Below are positions 1-13,177 of a stretch of 64,000 nucleotides of DNA, piece by piece. Source of the stretch: Streptomonospora mangrovi (GTDB lineage: Bacteria > Actinomycetota > Actinomycetes > Streptosporangiales > Streptosporangiaceae); contig NZ_JAJAQC010000020.1 of NCBI RefSeq assembly GCF_027604915.1, positions 58,527 to 122,526 of the forward strand, written 5' to 3'. Below the pieces are notes generated by a model. The model had not been told where the DNA came from and searched no databases. It saw only the letters and a list, made by a program, of their open reading frames with translations. Within the stretch, counting starts at the first letter, position 1. Each line of letters opens with the position of its first letter. Made by a program: the position numbers and the translations under genes.

Positions 1-2965
<2,965 letters not shown>

Positions 2966-2983
2966 GTGTGTGGTCCCCCGGCT

Positions 2984-4171
2984 CTACGACTGCGCGGGCT
3001 GGGCCGGGCGGCCCGAGCTCGCGGACGGATCGGACGAGGCGGCCATCAGGTCGCAGAACGCGTCGAACAGCTCGGCGGCGTCGTGCGGGCCCGCGGCGGC
3101 CTCGGGGTGGTACTGGACGCTGAAGGCGGGCCGGTCGAGCAGCCGCAGGCCCTCCACGACGTTGTCGTTGAGGTCGACGTGGCTGACCTCGGCCCGGCCG
3201 TAGGGGGTGTCGAACGGGCCGTCGAGGGGGGCGTCGACCGCGAACCCGTGGTTGTGGCTGGTGATGTGCACCCGCCGGGTGTGCACGTCGCGCACCGGCT
3301 GGTTGACGCCCCGGTGGCCGAAGCGCAGCTTGAAGGTGCCCAGGCCCAGCGCGCGGCCCAGGATCTGGTTACCGAAGCAGATGCCGAACAGCGGCTTGCG
3401 GGCGTCCAGGACGCCGCGCACGGCCGCGACGGCGGTGTCGGCGGTGGCGGGGTCACCGGGGCCGTTGCTGAAGAAGACGCCGTCGGGGTCCAGGGCCAGG
3501 ATCTCCTCGGCGGTGGCGGCCGCGGGCAGCACCGTGACCTCGCAGCCGCGCTCGGCCAGCCGCTGGGGGGTCATGGCCTTGATGCCGAGGTCGACCGCCG
3601 CCACGCGGAACCGGGTGGCCACGCCCTCGGGCGGGCGCACGGTGTAGGGCTCGGTGGTGGTGACCTCGCCGGCGAGGTCGGCGCCGGCCATGCGGGGGCT
3701 GGCCAGGACCCGCTCGCGCAGGCGCTCGGGGTCGGTCGCGGTGGTGCTGATGGCGGCGCGCATGGCCCCGCGGTCGCGCAGGTGGCGGGTGAGGGCGCGG
3801 GTGCCGTCCAGGGCGATGCCCACCACGCCCTGGCGGCGCAGCTCCTCGTCGAGGGTGCGCTTGGCGCGCCAGTTGGAGGAGACGCGGGCGGGTTCGCGGA
3901 CCACGTAGCCGGCCACCCAGATGCGGCCCGACTCCGGGTCGTCGTCGTTGACACCGGTGTTGCCGATGTGCGGCGCGGTCATCACGACGATCTGGCGGTG
4001 GTAGGAGGGGTCGGTCAGGGTCTCCTGGTAGCCGGTCATGCCGGTGTTGAAGACGATCTCGCCCAGGGTCTCGCCGGGCGCGCCGAAGGAGCGGCCCCTG
4101 AAGTGCCGGCCGTCCTCCAGGACGAGGATGGCCTCGGCGTGCTCAGGTCCGCCTGCTGCTGTTGAACTCAC
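2984..4171 (-). CDS. carA: Carbamoyl-phosphate synthase small (glutamine amidotransferase) subunit
   Basis: Glutaminase subunit that supplies ammonia to CarB. The 395-residue length is normal. The N-terminal CPSase_sm domain ([10 protein letters not shown]) is followed by a class I amidotransferase domain with the nucleophile motif GICFGNQ and the catalytic HPE of SVQYHPEA near residue 360. The start is GTG at 4171, which overlaps the pyrC stop in a GTGA junction, so translation is probably coupled to pyrC. The C-terminus ends in a short Ser/Pro-rich tail with no known role. Confidence 0.97.
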   Translation of the reverse strand: MSSTAAGGPEHAEAILVLEDGRHFRGRSFGAPGETLGEIVFNTGMTGYQETLTDPSYHRQIVVMTAPHIGNTGVNDDDPESGRIWVAGYVVREPARVSSNWRAKRTLDEELRRQGVVGIALDGTRALTRHLRDRGAMRAAISTTATDPERLRERVLASPRMAGADLAGEVTTTEPYTVRPPEGVATRFRVAAVDLGIKAMTPQRLAERGCEVTVLPAAATAEEILALDPDGVFFSNGPGDPATADTAVAAVRGVLDARKPLFGICFGNQILGRALGLGTFKLRFGHRGVNQPVRDVHTRRVHITSHNHGFAVDAPLDGPFDTPYGRAEVSHVDLNDNVVEGLRLLDRPAFSVQYHPEAAAGPHDAAELFDAFCDLMAASSDPSASSGRPAQPAQS

Positions 4172-5466
4172 TGGATCTTCCCATCGAGGACCGTCGGGGT
4201 GCCGCGCAGGAACGTGGCGGTGACGCGGCCGGGCAGCCGCATGCCCCGGTAGGGGGTGTTGGCGCTCTTGGAGGCCAGGGCCGCCGGGTCGACCTCCCAG
4301 GCGGTGTCCGCCTCGTACAGGGTAACGTTGGCGGGCTCACCTGGGGCGATCGGGCGGCCGTGCCCGCTGAGGCGGCCGATGCGGGCGGGCGCCGCCGACA
4401 TCCGCTCGGCCACGCCGGCCCAGTCGAGCAGGCCGGTGTCGACCATGGTGTGCTGCACGATCGACAGCGCGGTCTCCAGGCCGAGCATGCCCATGGCGGC
4501 CGTGGCCCACTCGGTCTCCTTGGCCTCGGCCGGGTGGGGGGCGTGGTCGGTGGCCACGCAGTCGATGGTGCCGTCGGCCAGGGCCTCGCGCAGCGCCTGG
4601 ACGTCCTCGGCGGTGCGCAGGGGCGGGTTGACCTTGTAGATGGGGTCGTAGCTTTCGGCCAGGTCGTCGGTCAGCAGCAGGTGGTGCGGGGTGACCTCGG
4701 CGGTGACGTCGCAGCCCCGGCTCTTGGCCCAGCGCAGGATCTGCACCGAGCCCTTGGTCGAGACGTGGCAGACGTGCAGGCGCGAGCCGACGTGCTCGGT
4801 GAGCAGGCAGTCGCGGGCGATGATCGCCTCCTCGGCGACGGCCGGCCACCCGGCCAGGCCGAGCCGGTCGGAGACCACGCCCTCGTTCATCTGCGCGCCC
4901 TCGGTGAGCCGGGGGTCCTGGGCGTGCTGGGCGACGACGCCGTCGAACGCCTTGACGTACTCCAGGGCGCGGCGCATCAGGAGGGGGTCGGAGACGCACA
5001 TGCCGTCGTCGGAGAACACCCGCACGGCGGCGGCGGACTCGGCCATGGCGCCAAGTTCGGCCAGGCGCTCGCCGGCCAGGCCCCGGGTGACGGCGCCCAC
5101 CGGCTGGACGTCGCAGTGGCCGGACTCCCGGCCCAGGCGCCAGACCTGCTCGACCACGCCGGCGGTGTCGGCGACGGGGTCGGTGTTGGCCATGGCGTGC
5201 ACGGCGGTGTAGCCGCCGGCGGCGGCGGCGCGGGCGCCGCTGGCCACGGTCTCGGCGTCCTCGCGGCCGGGTTCGCGCAGGTGGGTGTGCAGGTCGACCA
5301 GGCCGGGCAGGGCGATGAGACCGTCGGCCTCGACGACGCGGGCGTCGGGTGCGCTCAGTCCGGGGCCGACCTCGGCGATCACGCCGTCGCGGATGAGGAT
5401 GTCGGCCGGGTCGCGCCCGGTGAGGCGGGCGCCGCGGATGAGGTGGGCGGCGCTGCTGTGGGTCAT
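4168..5466 (-). CDS. pyrC: Dihydroorotase
   Basis: Cyclises carbamoyl-aspartate to dihydroorotate, the third step of UMP synthesis. The 432-residue protein has the metal-binding [10 protein letters not shown] near residue 60, [10 protein letters not shown] in the middle and ATDHAPH towards the C-terminus, all typical of the amidohydrolase fold. I start at the [13 protein letters not shown] (5466). An open frame extends 45 codons further upstream but is a Pro/Ala-rich stretch without homology. A GTG four codons upstream of the ATG is an alternative start. The 142 bases between pyrB and pyrC contain no gene; they are GC-rich with short direct repeats. Confidence 0.95.
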   Translation of the reverse strand: MTHSSAAHLIRGARLTGRDPADILIRDGVIAEVGPGLSAPDARVVEADGLIALPGLVDLHTHLREPGREDAETVASGARAAAAGGYTAVHAMANTDPVADTAGVVEQVWRLGRESGHCDVQPVGAVTRGLAGERLAELGAMAESAAAVRVFSDDGMCVSDPLLMRRALEYVKAFDGVVAQHAQDPRLTEGAQMNEGVVSDRLGLAGWPAVAEEAIIARDCLLTEHVGSRLHVCHVSTKGSVQILRWAKSRGCDVTAEVTPHHLLLTDDLAESYDPIYKVNPPLRTAEDVQALREALADGTIDCVATDHAPHPAEAKETEWATAAMGMLGLETALSIVQHTMVDTGLLDWAGVAERMSAAPARIGRLSGHGRPIAPGEPANVTLYEADTAWEVDPAALASKSANTPYRGMRLPGRVTATFLRGTPTVLDGKIQ

Positions 5467-5608
5467 CTCGTACTTCACTTCTGTGTCAGTGGCGGCTAGT
5501 GGCGGCTGAGGGTGCGGCCGGCCCGGTGCCGCCGCGCGGTGCGGCGGGCGCGCGGGCGCGGGCGGTGCCGGCGGCGGGCCGGGTGCGGCGGGTGGCGGCA
5601 CCGCGGGG

Positions 5609-6516
5609 CTAGGACCCGCCCAGCAGCAGGTAGAGCGCCGCCATGCGGACGCTGACGCCGTTGGCGACCTGCTCGCTGATGGTGCTGCGCGCGGAGTCGG
5701 CGACCTCGGCGGAGATCTCCATGCCGCGGACCATGGGGCCGGGGTGCATGACGATGGCGTGGTCGGGCAGGCGGGCGAGGCGGTCGCGGTCCAGGCCGTA
5801 GCGGCGGCTGTACTCGCGGGCGGTCGGGAAGAACGCGTTCTGCATCCGCTCGGCCTGGACGCGCAGCAGCATCACCACGTCGGTCTTGGGCAGGACGGCG
5901 TCGAGGTCGTAGGAGACCGCGCAGGGCCAGGTGTGCACCGAGACCGGCATGAGGGTGGGCGGGGCCACCAGGGTGACCTCGGCGCCCAGGGTGTGCAGCA
6001 GCAGCACGTTGGAGCGGGCCACGCGGCTGTGCAGGACGTCGCCGACCACGGCCACGCGCAGGCCCTCGACGCGGCCGGTGCGCGCGCGCATGGTGTAGGC
6101 GTCCAGCAGCGCCTGGGTGGGGTGCTCGTGGGTGCCGTCGCCGGCGTTGAGCACGGCGCCGTCGACCCAGCCGGCGAGCCGGTGGGCCGCGCCGGAGGCG
6201 GGGTGGCGCACGACCACGCCGTCGGCGCCCATGGCCTGGAGGGTGAGCGCGGTGTCCTTGAGGCTCTCGCCCTTGGAGACGCTGGAGCCCTTGGCCGAGA
6301 AGTTGATGACGTCGGCCGAGAGTCGCTTGGCGGCGAGTTCGAAGGACGTGCGGGTGCGGGTGGAGTCCTCGTAGAAGAGGTTGACCACGGTGCGTCCGCG
6401 CAGGGTGGGCAGCTTCTTCACCGACCGGCCGCTGACCTGGGCGAGTTCGGCGGCGGTGTCGAGCACCAGCGTGGCCTCGTCGCGGGAGAGGTCGCCGGTG
6501 GAGAGCAGGTGGCGCA

Positions 6517-6517
<1 letters not shown>
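5609..6517 (-). CDS. pyrB: Aspartate carbamoyltransferase catalytic subunit
   Basis: Condenses carbamoyl phosphate with aspartate. At 302 residues it has the standard catalytic-chain length. [13 protein letters not shown] around residue 50 is the carbamoyl-phosphate loop, [11 protein letters not shown] near residue 130 and [10 protein letters not shown] near residue 265 complete the active site. The start codon shares one base with the pyrR stop (TGATG), giving tight translational coupling. No pyrI regulatory chain is encoded next to it, as is usual in actinobacteria. Confidence 0.97.
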
Positions 6518-7443
<926 letters not shown>

Positions 7444-7489
7444 TTACACACGGTTTGGCCACTGATTCATCGCGTTTCCGCCCAACGGC

Positions 7490-7530
7490 TTGACCTGGCA
7501 ACCGAACGGCCTTACCGTCACTGTCCGTAA
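7490..7530 (+). promoter_or_regulatory. bldD promoter with candidate BldD box
   Basis: TTGACC (7490-7495), a 17-base spacer and TACCGT (7513-7518) form a good housekeeping-sigma promoter about 150 bases before bldD. TCACTGTCCGTAA (7518-7530) overlaps the expected start site and fits 7 of the 9 defined positions of the BldD-box pattern TNACNCWGNGTNA. A second 7/9 match lies at 7444-7456. BldD is known to repress its own gene in Streptomyces, so an autoregulatory operator is the likely reading. Confidence 0.6.
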
Positions 7531-7672
7531 CCAATCTTGGGCGGCGCAGCTTGGTGCCACCCCTGGGGCGGCCCCCTGACCGGGGTCCGCCGCGGGGTGC
7601 GGCCACCACCGAGCGAACTCGGGGCACACCGCCCACGCCAAGCACCTTCACGGCCGGGGAGCGACGAAGAAG

Positions 7673-8167
7673 ATGCCATCCGAATACGCCAAGTCACTCG
7701 GCGCGCGGCTGCGCGCCATCCGCACCCAGCAGGGCCTGTCCCTGCACGGGGTCGAGGAGAAGTCCCACGGCCGCTGGAAGGCCGTCGTCGTGGGCTCCTA
7801 CGAGCGCGGCGACCGCGCCGTCACCGTCCAGAAGCTGGCCGAGCTGGCCGACTTCTACGGTGTGCCCATGTCGGAGCTGCTGCCGGGCGGCGCCGCGCCG
7901 ACCCCGCTGGGCCCCACGCCCAAGCTCGTCATCGACCTGGAGCGCATGCAGCAACTGCCCCAGGAGAAGGCCGGGCCGCTGGCACGCTACGTGGCCACCA
8001 TCCAGAGCCAGCGCGGCGACTACAACGGCCGTGTCCTGTCCATCCGCCAGGAGGACCTCCGGTCGCTCGCGGTGATCTACGACCGCTCGCCGGGCGACCT
8101 CACCGAGGAGCTGATCAACTGGGGCGTCCTCGACCCCGAGGCGCGCCGCGCCGTCGACGCCTTCTAG
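7673..8167 (+). CDS. bldD: BldD, c-di-GMP-responsive developmental repressor
   Basis: Master regulator that holds back sporulation genes in filamentous actinomycetes and dimerises around a c-di-GMP tetramer. The 164-residue protein has an XRE-type helix-turn-helix in residues 6-70 (SLHGVEEKS, VVVGSYERGDRAVTV). The C-terminal domain carries the c-di-GMP signature RXD-X8-RXXD as R114-G-D116 and R125-Q-E-D128, the same numbering as Streptomyces coelicolor BldD. It is monocistronic, with its own promoter and a strong terminator. Its presence says the organism probably differentiates into aerial hyphae and spores. Confidence 0.97.
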   Translation: MPSEYAKSLGARLRAIRTQQGLSLHGVEEKSHGRWKAVVVGSYERGDRAVTVQKLAELADFYGVPMSELLPGGAAPTPLGPTPKLVIDLERMQQLPQEKAGPLARYVATIQSQRGDYNGRVLSIRQEDLRSLAVIYDRSPGDLTEELINWGVLDPEARRAVDAF

Positions 8168-8257
8168 CCGACCGCGCCGCGCGCACGGCGCCACCGGTCC
8201 TCTTCGTCGACGCCCCCGTGCCCCAGGGGCCCGCAGTACGCGCACCGGAAACACGGC

Positions 8258-8291
8258 AAACGGCCACGCCCCCTCAGGACGTGGCCGTTTT
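8258..8291 (+). terminator. Intrinsic terminator after bldD
   Basis: Perfect 11-bp stem AAACGGCCACG / CGTGGCCGTTT with an 11-base loop, followed by T residues. Confidence 0.85.
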
Positions 8292-8299
8292 CGCGTGCC

Positions 8300-8900
8300 C
8301 GGGGCCTTCCCCCGCGCCCGGCGGGGGGTTTCGGACGTGCCGCGGCGGACCCCGCTCCCCGGCGCGGCGGAGACGGGCGCAGTGGCGCGGGTGGCCGACC
8401 TGGAATCCCAGGCCGCGCCAACGCAGGCGGAGCGCGGCAAAGTGAGAACGCCGACCCGGCCACCAGGCTCCGGGAGCGCCGCCCGCGTTCGGCGCGCGGC
8501 GCGCCGGCGGGATGGCACGGGGCGGCGGAGGCCGGCAGGTGCGGGCGTCAGGAACAACCCGGGAGGCCGAAGGCAGGCAGCGGGCCGCGGGGCACCGGAG
8601 GACGGCCGAGGGAGCCTGAGGCGGCCGGGAAGCCGCGAGCCGAAGCGCGGCGGAGCGTTGCCGCGCACACGAAGGCGGCCGGGCAAGAGGCTTCCCCTCC
8701 CCCCGCCCGGCCGCTTCCCCGCGTTCGCCCGGCGCCAGAGGTCAGGCACCGATCGGCCAACGCGAGCCGGAGCGTACTCCCGTGCTCCGCCGGCCGTCCG
8801 CCGACCGACCGACTCGAACAGAAGTACGAACAGGTCCAAGTTAAGCGCACCCCACCGTCCTCGTCAACAGCGGCGCCGGCGCGCGCGGCAGGGCGCGGCG
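8300..8900. other. Intergenic stretch without a supported gene
   Basis: About 600 bases between the bldD terminator and the GNAT gene. Open frames exist on both strands but have Arg/Pro/Gly-rich compositions and no recognisable domain. A hairpin at 8673-8717 (CGGCCGGGC / GCCCGGCCG core, 20-base loop) could be a further terminator. Nothing else is evident. Confidence 0.5.
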
Positions 8901-8920
8901 ATGCGGGTTAGGGTGGCGGC

Positions 8921-9532
8921 GTGTCCGGTGACATCGAGCTGTGGGAACTGGCCGCCCCCGCCTTCCTCCACACCCTTCCCGCCCTGGTGGAGGTCTACGC
9001 GGCCGCCATGAAACCGCCCCGCGACCAGCTCCCCGGGCGCCAGGCCATCATGCGCGAGCACGCCCGCCACCCGCTCTTCCGCAGCGTGGTGGCGCTGCGG
9101 CCCGGCGACCCCGGCGCGGCCGGGTTCGCCTACGGCTTCCACGGCCGGCGCGGGCAGTGGTGGCACGACATCGTCTCCGGCGAGGTGCGCGCCCGCGACC
9201 CCGAGGCCGAGCGGCGCTGGCTGGGCGACTCCTTCGAGATCGCCGAGGTGCACGTGCTGCCCGCCGAGCAGGGCCGGGGCGTGGGCCGCTCGATGCTGGA
9301 GGCGCTGACGGCGGCGCGCCGGGAGCGCACCGCCGTCCTGTCGACACCCACCGGGCCGACGGCGGCCCGGAGCCTGTACCTCTCGTGCGGGTTCGCCGAC
9401 CTGCTGCCGGAGTTCCGCTTCCCCGGCAACCCGCATCAGCCCTTCGCGATCATGGCCGCGCCGCTGCCGCTGCGGGCATCCGGTCGGCGGCGATCTGCTG
9501 GTAGATCTCGCGCGTGGCAGTGGACTGGTTGA
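8921..9532 (+). CDS. GNAT-family N-acetyltransferase
   Basis: Probable acetyl-CoA-dependent acyltransferase of unknown substrate, 203 residues. The acetyl-CoA signature is VHVLPAEQGRGVGRSMLEAL (residues about 107-126, Q/RxxGxG/A type), followed by the family-typical LYLSCGF. The GTG start at 8921 follows TAGGGT by six bases, consistent with a leaderless transcript; no Shine-Dalgarno sequence is present. The last 83 bases overlap the 3' end of metF on the opposite strand. The overlapping C-terminus (RASGRRRSAGRSRAW) is basic and low-complexity, so it may be a recent read-through extension. Confidence 0.82.
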   Translation: MSGDIELWELAAPAFLHTLPALVEVYAAAMKPPRDQLPGRQAIMREHARHPLFRSVVALRPGDPGAAGFAYGFHGRRGQWWHDIVSGEVRARDPEAERRWLGDSFEIAEVHVLPAEQGRGVGRSMLEALTAARRERTAVLSTPTGPTAARSLYLSCGFADLLPEFRFPGNPHQPFAIMAAPLPLRASGRRRSAGRSRAWQWTG

Positions 9533-10403
9533 ACGTGATGAAGTGGATGCCGGGCGCGCCCTCGTCCAGCAGCCGCTCGCACATGCGCTGCGCCTGCTCG
9601 ATGCCCAGCGCCCGCACCGCCTCGGGGTCGTCGGCGACCCGCTCGAACTCCGCCGCTAGGTGGCGCGGGAACGGCGCGCCGGAGAGCTGCTCGGAGCGCT
9701 CGATGGTGGCCAGCTTCACCACCGGCATGATCTCGGGGATGATCGGGACGTCGCAGCCCCGGGCGGCGACCCGGTCGCGCAGCCGCAGGTAGTCGTCGGC
9801 GTCGAAGAACATCTGGGTGATGGCGTAGTCGGCGCCGGCGCGGCACTTGCGCACGAAGTACTCCACGTCGGAGTCGACGTCGGGCGAGCGCGGGTGCTTG
9901 TAGGGGAACGCCGCCACGCCCACGCAGAAGTCGCCGGACTCCTTGAGCAGCCGCACCAACTGCTCGGCGTACTCCAGGCCCTCGGGGTGGCGGACCCACT
10001 CCCCCAGGGGGTCGCCGGGCGGGTCGCCGCGCAGCGCGAGGATGTTGCCCACGCCCACGGCGGCGAACCGGCCGATGAGGTGGCGCAGCTCGCGCACGGA
10101 GTGGTTGACGGCCGTCATGTGCGCCACCGGCAGGAGCGTGGTGTCGGTGGCCATGCGCTCGGTGATCTCGACGGTGAGGTCGCGCGTGCCGCCCCCCGCC
10201 CCGTAGGTGACCGACACGAACGAGGGCGCCAGCGCCTCGATCTCGCGGATGACCCGCCAGAGCTTGCGCAGGCCCTCGGGGGTCTTGGGCGGGAAGAACT
10301 CGAAGGAGAAGGTGGGTTCGCCGGCCTTGAGCAGTTCGCGGATCCGGCGCGGCCGGGCGGACAGGGCCGGCGCGCTTCCGGGACGTGTCGATGAGGCGAG
10401 CAT
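9450..10403 (-). CDS. metF: Methylenetetrahydrofolate reductase [NAD(P)H]
   Basis: Reduces 5,10-methylene-THF to 5-methyl-THF for methionine synthesis; FAD enzyme, cytoplasmic. The 317-residue TIM barrel shows FSFEFFPPKTPEG near the N-terminus (the Glu takes part in catalysis), VSVTYGAGGGTRD, ILALRGDPPGD and the QMFFDADDY and PEIMPV segments typical of MetF. The ATG at 10403 is preceded by TAAGGT with seven bases between, and no ribosome-binding site, so the mRNA is probably leaderless. Divergent from the polyprenyl synthase gene. From memory, M. tuberculosis has Rv2172c next to idsA2 in the same arrangement. Confidence 0.95.
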   Translation of the reverse strand: MLASSTRPGSAPALSARPRRIRELLKAGEPTFSFEFFPPKTPEGLRKLWRVIREIEALAPSFVSVTYGAGGGTRDLTVEITERMATDTTLLPVAHMTAVNHSVRELRHLIGRFAAVGVGNILALRGDPPGDPLGEWVRHPEGLEYAEQLVRLLKESGDFCVGVAAFPYKHPRSPDVDSDVEYFVRKCRAGADYAITQMFFDADDYLRLRDRVAARGCDVPIIPEIMPVVKLATIERSEQLSGAPFPRHLAAEFERVADDPEAVRALGIEQAQRMCERLLDEGAPGIHFITFNQSTATREIYQQIAADRMPAAAAARP

Positions 10404-10525
10404 GCCCTCTACCTTAGGCGAACCGCCTCCGGCGGTGGAGTCGACCTGACACGCGCGGAGAGGGACACAGGGGCGGAATCGGTCGGTGCGCCAAGCCTGG
10501 TGCGCACACCCGATAACCTCTGCCC
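10404..10525. promoter_or_regulatory. Divergent leaderless promoters of metF and polyprenyl synthase
   Basis: TAAGGT on the minus strand (10411-10416) ends seven bases before the metF ATG, and TAACCT on the plus strand (10514-10519) ends six bases before the polyprenyl synthase ATG. Neither start has a Shine-Dalgarno sequence. The -35 boxes are not obvious. Confidence 0.5.
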
Positions 10526-11596
10526 ATGACCTCCTCCGACTCCTCTCCCGTCGCGTTCGTGCGCGCGGCCGTCGACGCCGAGCTGGCCCGCTTCGTCGCC
10601 GAGCGCCGCGCCCAGTTGCTGGAGATCGGGGGCGAACTCGCCCCCGTAGTGGACGCGCTGGAGGCCATGCTCGCCGGCGGCAAGCGGCTGCGCCCGGCGT
10701 TCTGCTACTGGGGCTGGCGCGGGGCGGGCGGCGCCGACACCCCCGACATCCACGCGGCGGCGGCGTCGCTGGAGTTCCTCCAGGCGTGCGCGCTCGTACA
10801 CGACGACGTCATCGACAACAGCGACACCCGGCGCGGGATGCCCGCCACCCACAAGCGCATGGAGGAGCTGCACGCCCGCTCGGGGTGGAGCGGCGCGGCC
10901 GACGCGTTCGGGCGCGGGGCCGCCATCCTGATCGGCGACCTGTGCCTGGCCTGGAGCGAGGACATGTACCAGGCCAGCGGCCTGAGCCTGGCGGCGCTGC
11001 GCGCGGGCCGGCGGCCCTTCGACGCCATGCGCACCGAGGTCATGGCCGGGCAGTACCTGGACATGCTGGAGCAGGTGCGCGAGGACGGCGGCGTGGACGC
11101 GGCGCTGCGGGTCATGCACTACAAGGCCGCCAAGTACACCGTGGAGCGCCCGCTGCACCTGGGCGCGGCCCTGGCCGGGCGCTACGACGACCTGGGGCCG
11201 GTCTTCAGCGCCTACGGCCTGCCGCTGGGGCTGGCCTTCCAGCTCCGCGACGACATCCTCGGCGTCTTCGGCGACCCCGGCCAGACCGGCAAGCCGGCGG
11301 GCGACGACCTGCGCGAGGGCAAGCGCACCCTGCTGGTGGCCGAAACCCTCGACCGCGCCGCCCCGGCCGACGCGGCGGAGTTCCGCCGCCACCTGGGCGA
11401 CCTCGACCTCACCCCCGAGCGGGTGGAGTGGATGCGCGCCCTGGCGGAGGACTGCGGCGCCCTGGCGGCGTGCGAGCGCCGCATCGACGACCTGGTGGCC
11501 CAGGCCACGGCCGCCCTGGACACCGACCTCATCGACGACACCGCCCGTGCCCCCCTGGCCGACCTCATCGTGGCGGCGACGGCCCGCAAGCACTGA
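10526..11596 (+). CDS. Polyprenyl diphosphate synthase (GGPP/FPP synthase type)
   Basis: Elongates allylic diphosphates with IPP; products could be FPP, GGPP or longer chains for quinones, carotenoids or lipid carriers. The 356-residue all-alpha protein has GGKRLRPAF near residue 50, the first Asp-rich motif LVHDDVIDNSDTRRG near residue 90, KAAKYTVERPLHLG, and the second Asp-rich motif FQLRDDILGVFGD near residue 245. Residues just before the first motif (L-Q-A-C-A-L) would set chain length, but product size cannot be called safely. The position matches M. tuberculosis idsA2 (Rv2173). Confidence 0.92.
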   Translation: MTSSDSSPVAFVRAAVDAELARFVAERRAQLLEIGGELAPVVDALEAMLAGGKRLRPAFCYWGWRGAGGADTPDIHAAAASLEFLQACALVHDDVIDNSDTRRGMPATHKRMEELHARSGWSGAADAFGRGAAILIGDLCLAWSEDMYQASGLSLAALRAGRRPFDAMRTEVMAGQYLDMLEQVREDGGVDAALRVMHYKAAKYTVERPLHLGAALAGRYDDLGPVFSAYGLPLGLAFQLRDDILGVFGDPGQTGKPAGDDLREGKRTLLVAETLDRAAPADAAEFRRHLGDLDLTPERVEWMRALAEDCGALAACERRIDDLVAQATAALDTDLIDDTARAPLADLIVAATARKH

Positions 11597-12034
11597 CGAA
11601 GGCGTCACGGGCACCAAGGGCGTTAACGACGTCAACGGCGTCAGCGGCATCAGGGCGCGGGAGGCGATCACCGGCCCGCCGGGCGAACGGCTGAGGCGGC
11701 GACGTGGCACCGAAGGCGACGGGGGCCGGACACGCGGTCATCGGGCACCCCACCTGAGGCCAGGGCCGCGACGGGGCACCGAAGGCGGCGGGGCATCCGG
11801 GCGGCCAACGGACCGCACCGCGTCCGTCCGGGGCGGCGACGATGGCGCCAAGGGCCGCAGCGGTCCGGGCACGCGGTCATCGGCACGGCGGCGGCAGGGC
11901 CGGGGAGCGAGGAGGCGCCGAAGGCGGCGAGGGGCCGGGCTCGCGCGAGCCGGTACTGCGGAGGGCGGCCGGGGCCGCGACGGGGTCCGCGCACCCGCGC
12001 GGCGGGCGGGGCGGACTGACGGTGCCGCCCCCGC

Positions 12035-12350
12035 CCTCGATGCCCCCCGCGCGGGACAATGCAGACAAAGCGGGCACCCGACCTCGGAAATCTCACATTG
12101 TGAGACGTTGGCGGCCTCTTTCACGACGACCTGCGAGTTCGACGCGCCAGAGCGACAGATAGGCGCGGTTCGTCGCCTCCAAAAAGCGACATAAGCGTCC
12201 AAATGGTCAATCGCCCCTCCCCGAGTGTCTCACCATGCGGGCGGAAGCACCCCTTCGGCACCCTTCGTCGCCCTTGCGTGACAGCCGAATGAAAGAACAA
12301 ACAGGACAAATTGCTAAATAACAACGGGGCGCGAGCGGACGACATGTGGG
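12035..12350. other. Low-GC island between the inverted repeats
   Basis: About 315 bases of clearly lower GC than the surroundings (A/T runs such as CAAAAAGCG, GAAAGAACAAAC and TTGCTAAATAAC). It sits between the minus-oriented and plus-oriented repeat copies. A 79-codon minus-strand frame (12121-12360) exists but has no recognisable domain. It may be a regulatory region or decayed foreign DNA. Confidence 0.45.
12091..12105. promoter_or_regulatory. Perfect 15-base inverted repeat, operator-like
   Basis: TCTCACATTGTGAGA is a perfect inverted repeat (7-bp arms, one central base) inside the low-GC island. It looks like a dimeric repressor site, but no gene starts close to it on either strand. 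A further half site (TCTCAC) occurs at 12227-12232. Confidence 0.55.
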
Positions 12351-12800
12351 TTTGCCCCACCAGCCCTCCGCGCGAGCCACTTCAAGCAGGGGCGGCCCCG
12401 CCACCAAGCCGCCAGCCCCGAGGCCGCCCCGTCGCCCACCTCAACCACCTGACGGCCGCACCGACGTTCGCCCGCCGAACCCCCATCCGCCCTCGCCGCC
12501 CCCGTCTCGGCCTCAGCCACCCGCCTTGGTGACCGGTGAACGCCACCCGGCACCCCACCACCCTCGCTGCCGCGTCGCCGCTCCAGCCACCGTGCGACAG
12601 CACCGATGACCGCCGCCCGCACCCCTGCGGCCCCCGGCGCCCCGTCGCCGCCCCAGCCACCCGACCGCCGCACCGATGTTCGCCCCACCCGAACCCCCAC
12701 CCGCCGTCGCCGCCCCGACGCCACCCCAGCCAGCACGCAACAGCACCGATGACCGCCGCCCGCACCTCCGCCACCCTCGGTGCCTCGTCGCCACACCCGC

Positions 12801-13177
12801 CACCCGGGCGGCGGAGCGGTATGGCCTCCCCCGGACCTTCCGCCCCTCCCCCGCCCCCTCCCGAGGCCGGATGCGGACAGCGGCCGTGATCATCGCCGCA
12901 CCCCTCCCCCTCCCCGCCGCTGTCCCGGCCCGCTCCCCCAGCACCCCAGCACCTACGTTTCCGCTGGTCAGATGCGCCATGAGGGCGACTGTCCCGCACA
13001 GAGGTGAAGGGCCTCCCCCTTGCGGTGGAGGCCCGCGCCCTACTCGCGGTCGATATGCCCTACGTCCGCATTGCGGCAGGGTGGAGGAATTAGTCCGTTA
13101 TCGCGCTGACGCGCCTCGCGGCGGTCCGGCCCCGGCCCCGGCGCGGGTCCCCGAACATCCACCACCTGGAGTTTGCA
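12801..13177. other. Intergenic region upstream of the DUF418 gene
   Basis: About 375 bases, Pro/Arg-codon-like GC-rich sequence, with no supported gene. It ends with the ribosome-binding site GGAG (13168-13171) of the DUF418 gene. No clear promoter hexamers were found. Confidence 0.4.

Larger units (their letters stand above)
11660..12800. repeat. Family of degenerate GC-rich repeats in inverted orientation
   Basis: Copies of a roughly 55-base element run in minus orientation at about 11701-11748 and 11831-11886, with partial copies at 11769-11806 and 11909-11940, and in plus orientation at 12597-12655 and 12740-12799. Shared words include CCGATGACCGC, CTGCGGCCC, GGCGCC and GTCGCCGCCCC. The two plus copies are identical over their first 27 bases. 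A second element with ACCGATGTTCGCCC/ACCGACGTTCGCCC occurs at 12451-12503 and 12662-12717. No convincing protein is encoded here; frames on both strands change reading across repeat units. Confidence 0.65.

Noticed and set aside
8295..9011. 238-codon plus-strand frame between bldD and the GNAT gene
   Set aside because: Arg/Pro/Gly-rich, starts inside the bldD terminator region and overlaps the GNAT start in another frame.
12121..12360. 79-codon minus-strand frame in the low-GC island
   Set aside because: No recognisable domain, no ribosome-binding site and frame composition changes across it; kept only as part of the island description.
11660..12800. CRISPR array
   Set aside because: Repeats are degenerate, unevenly spaced, occur in both orientations and have no unique spacers of constant length.
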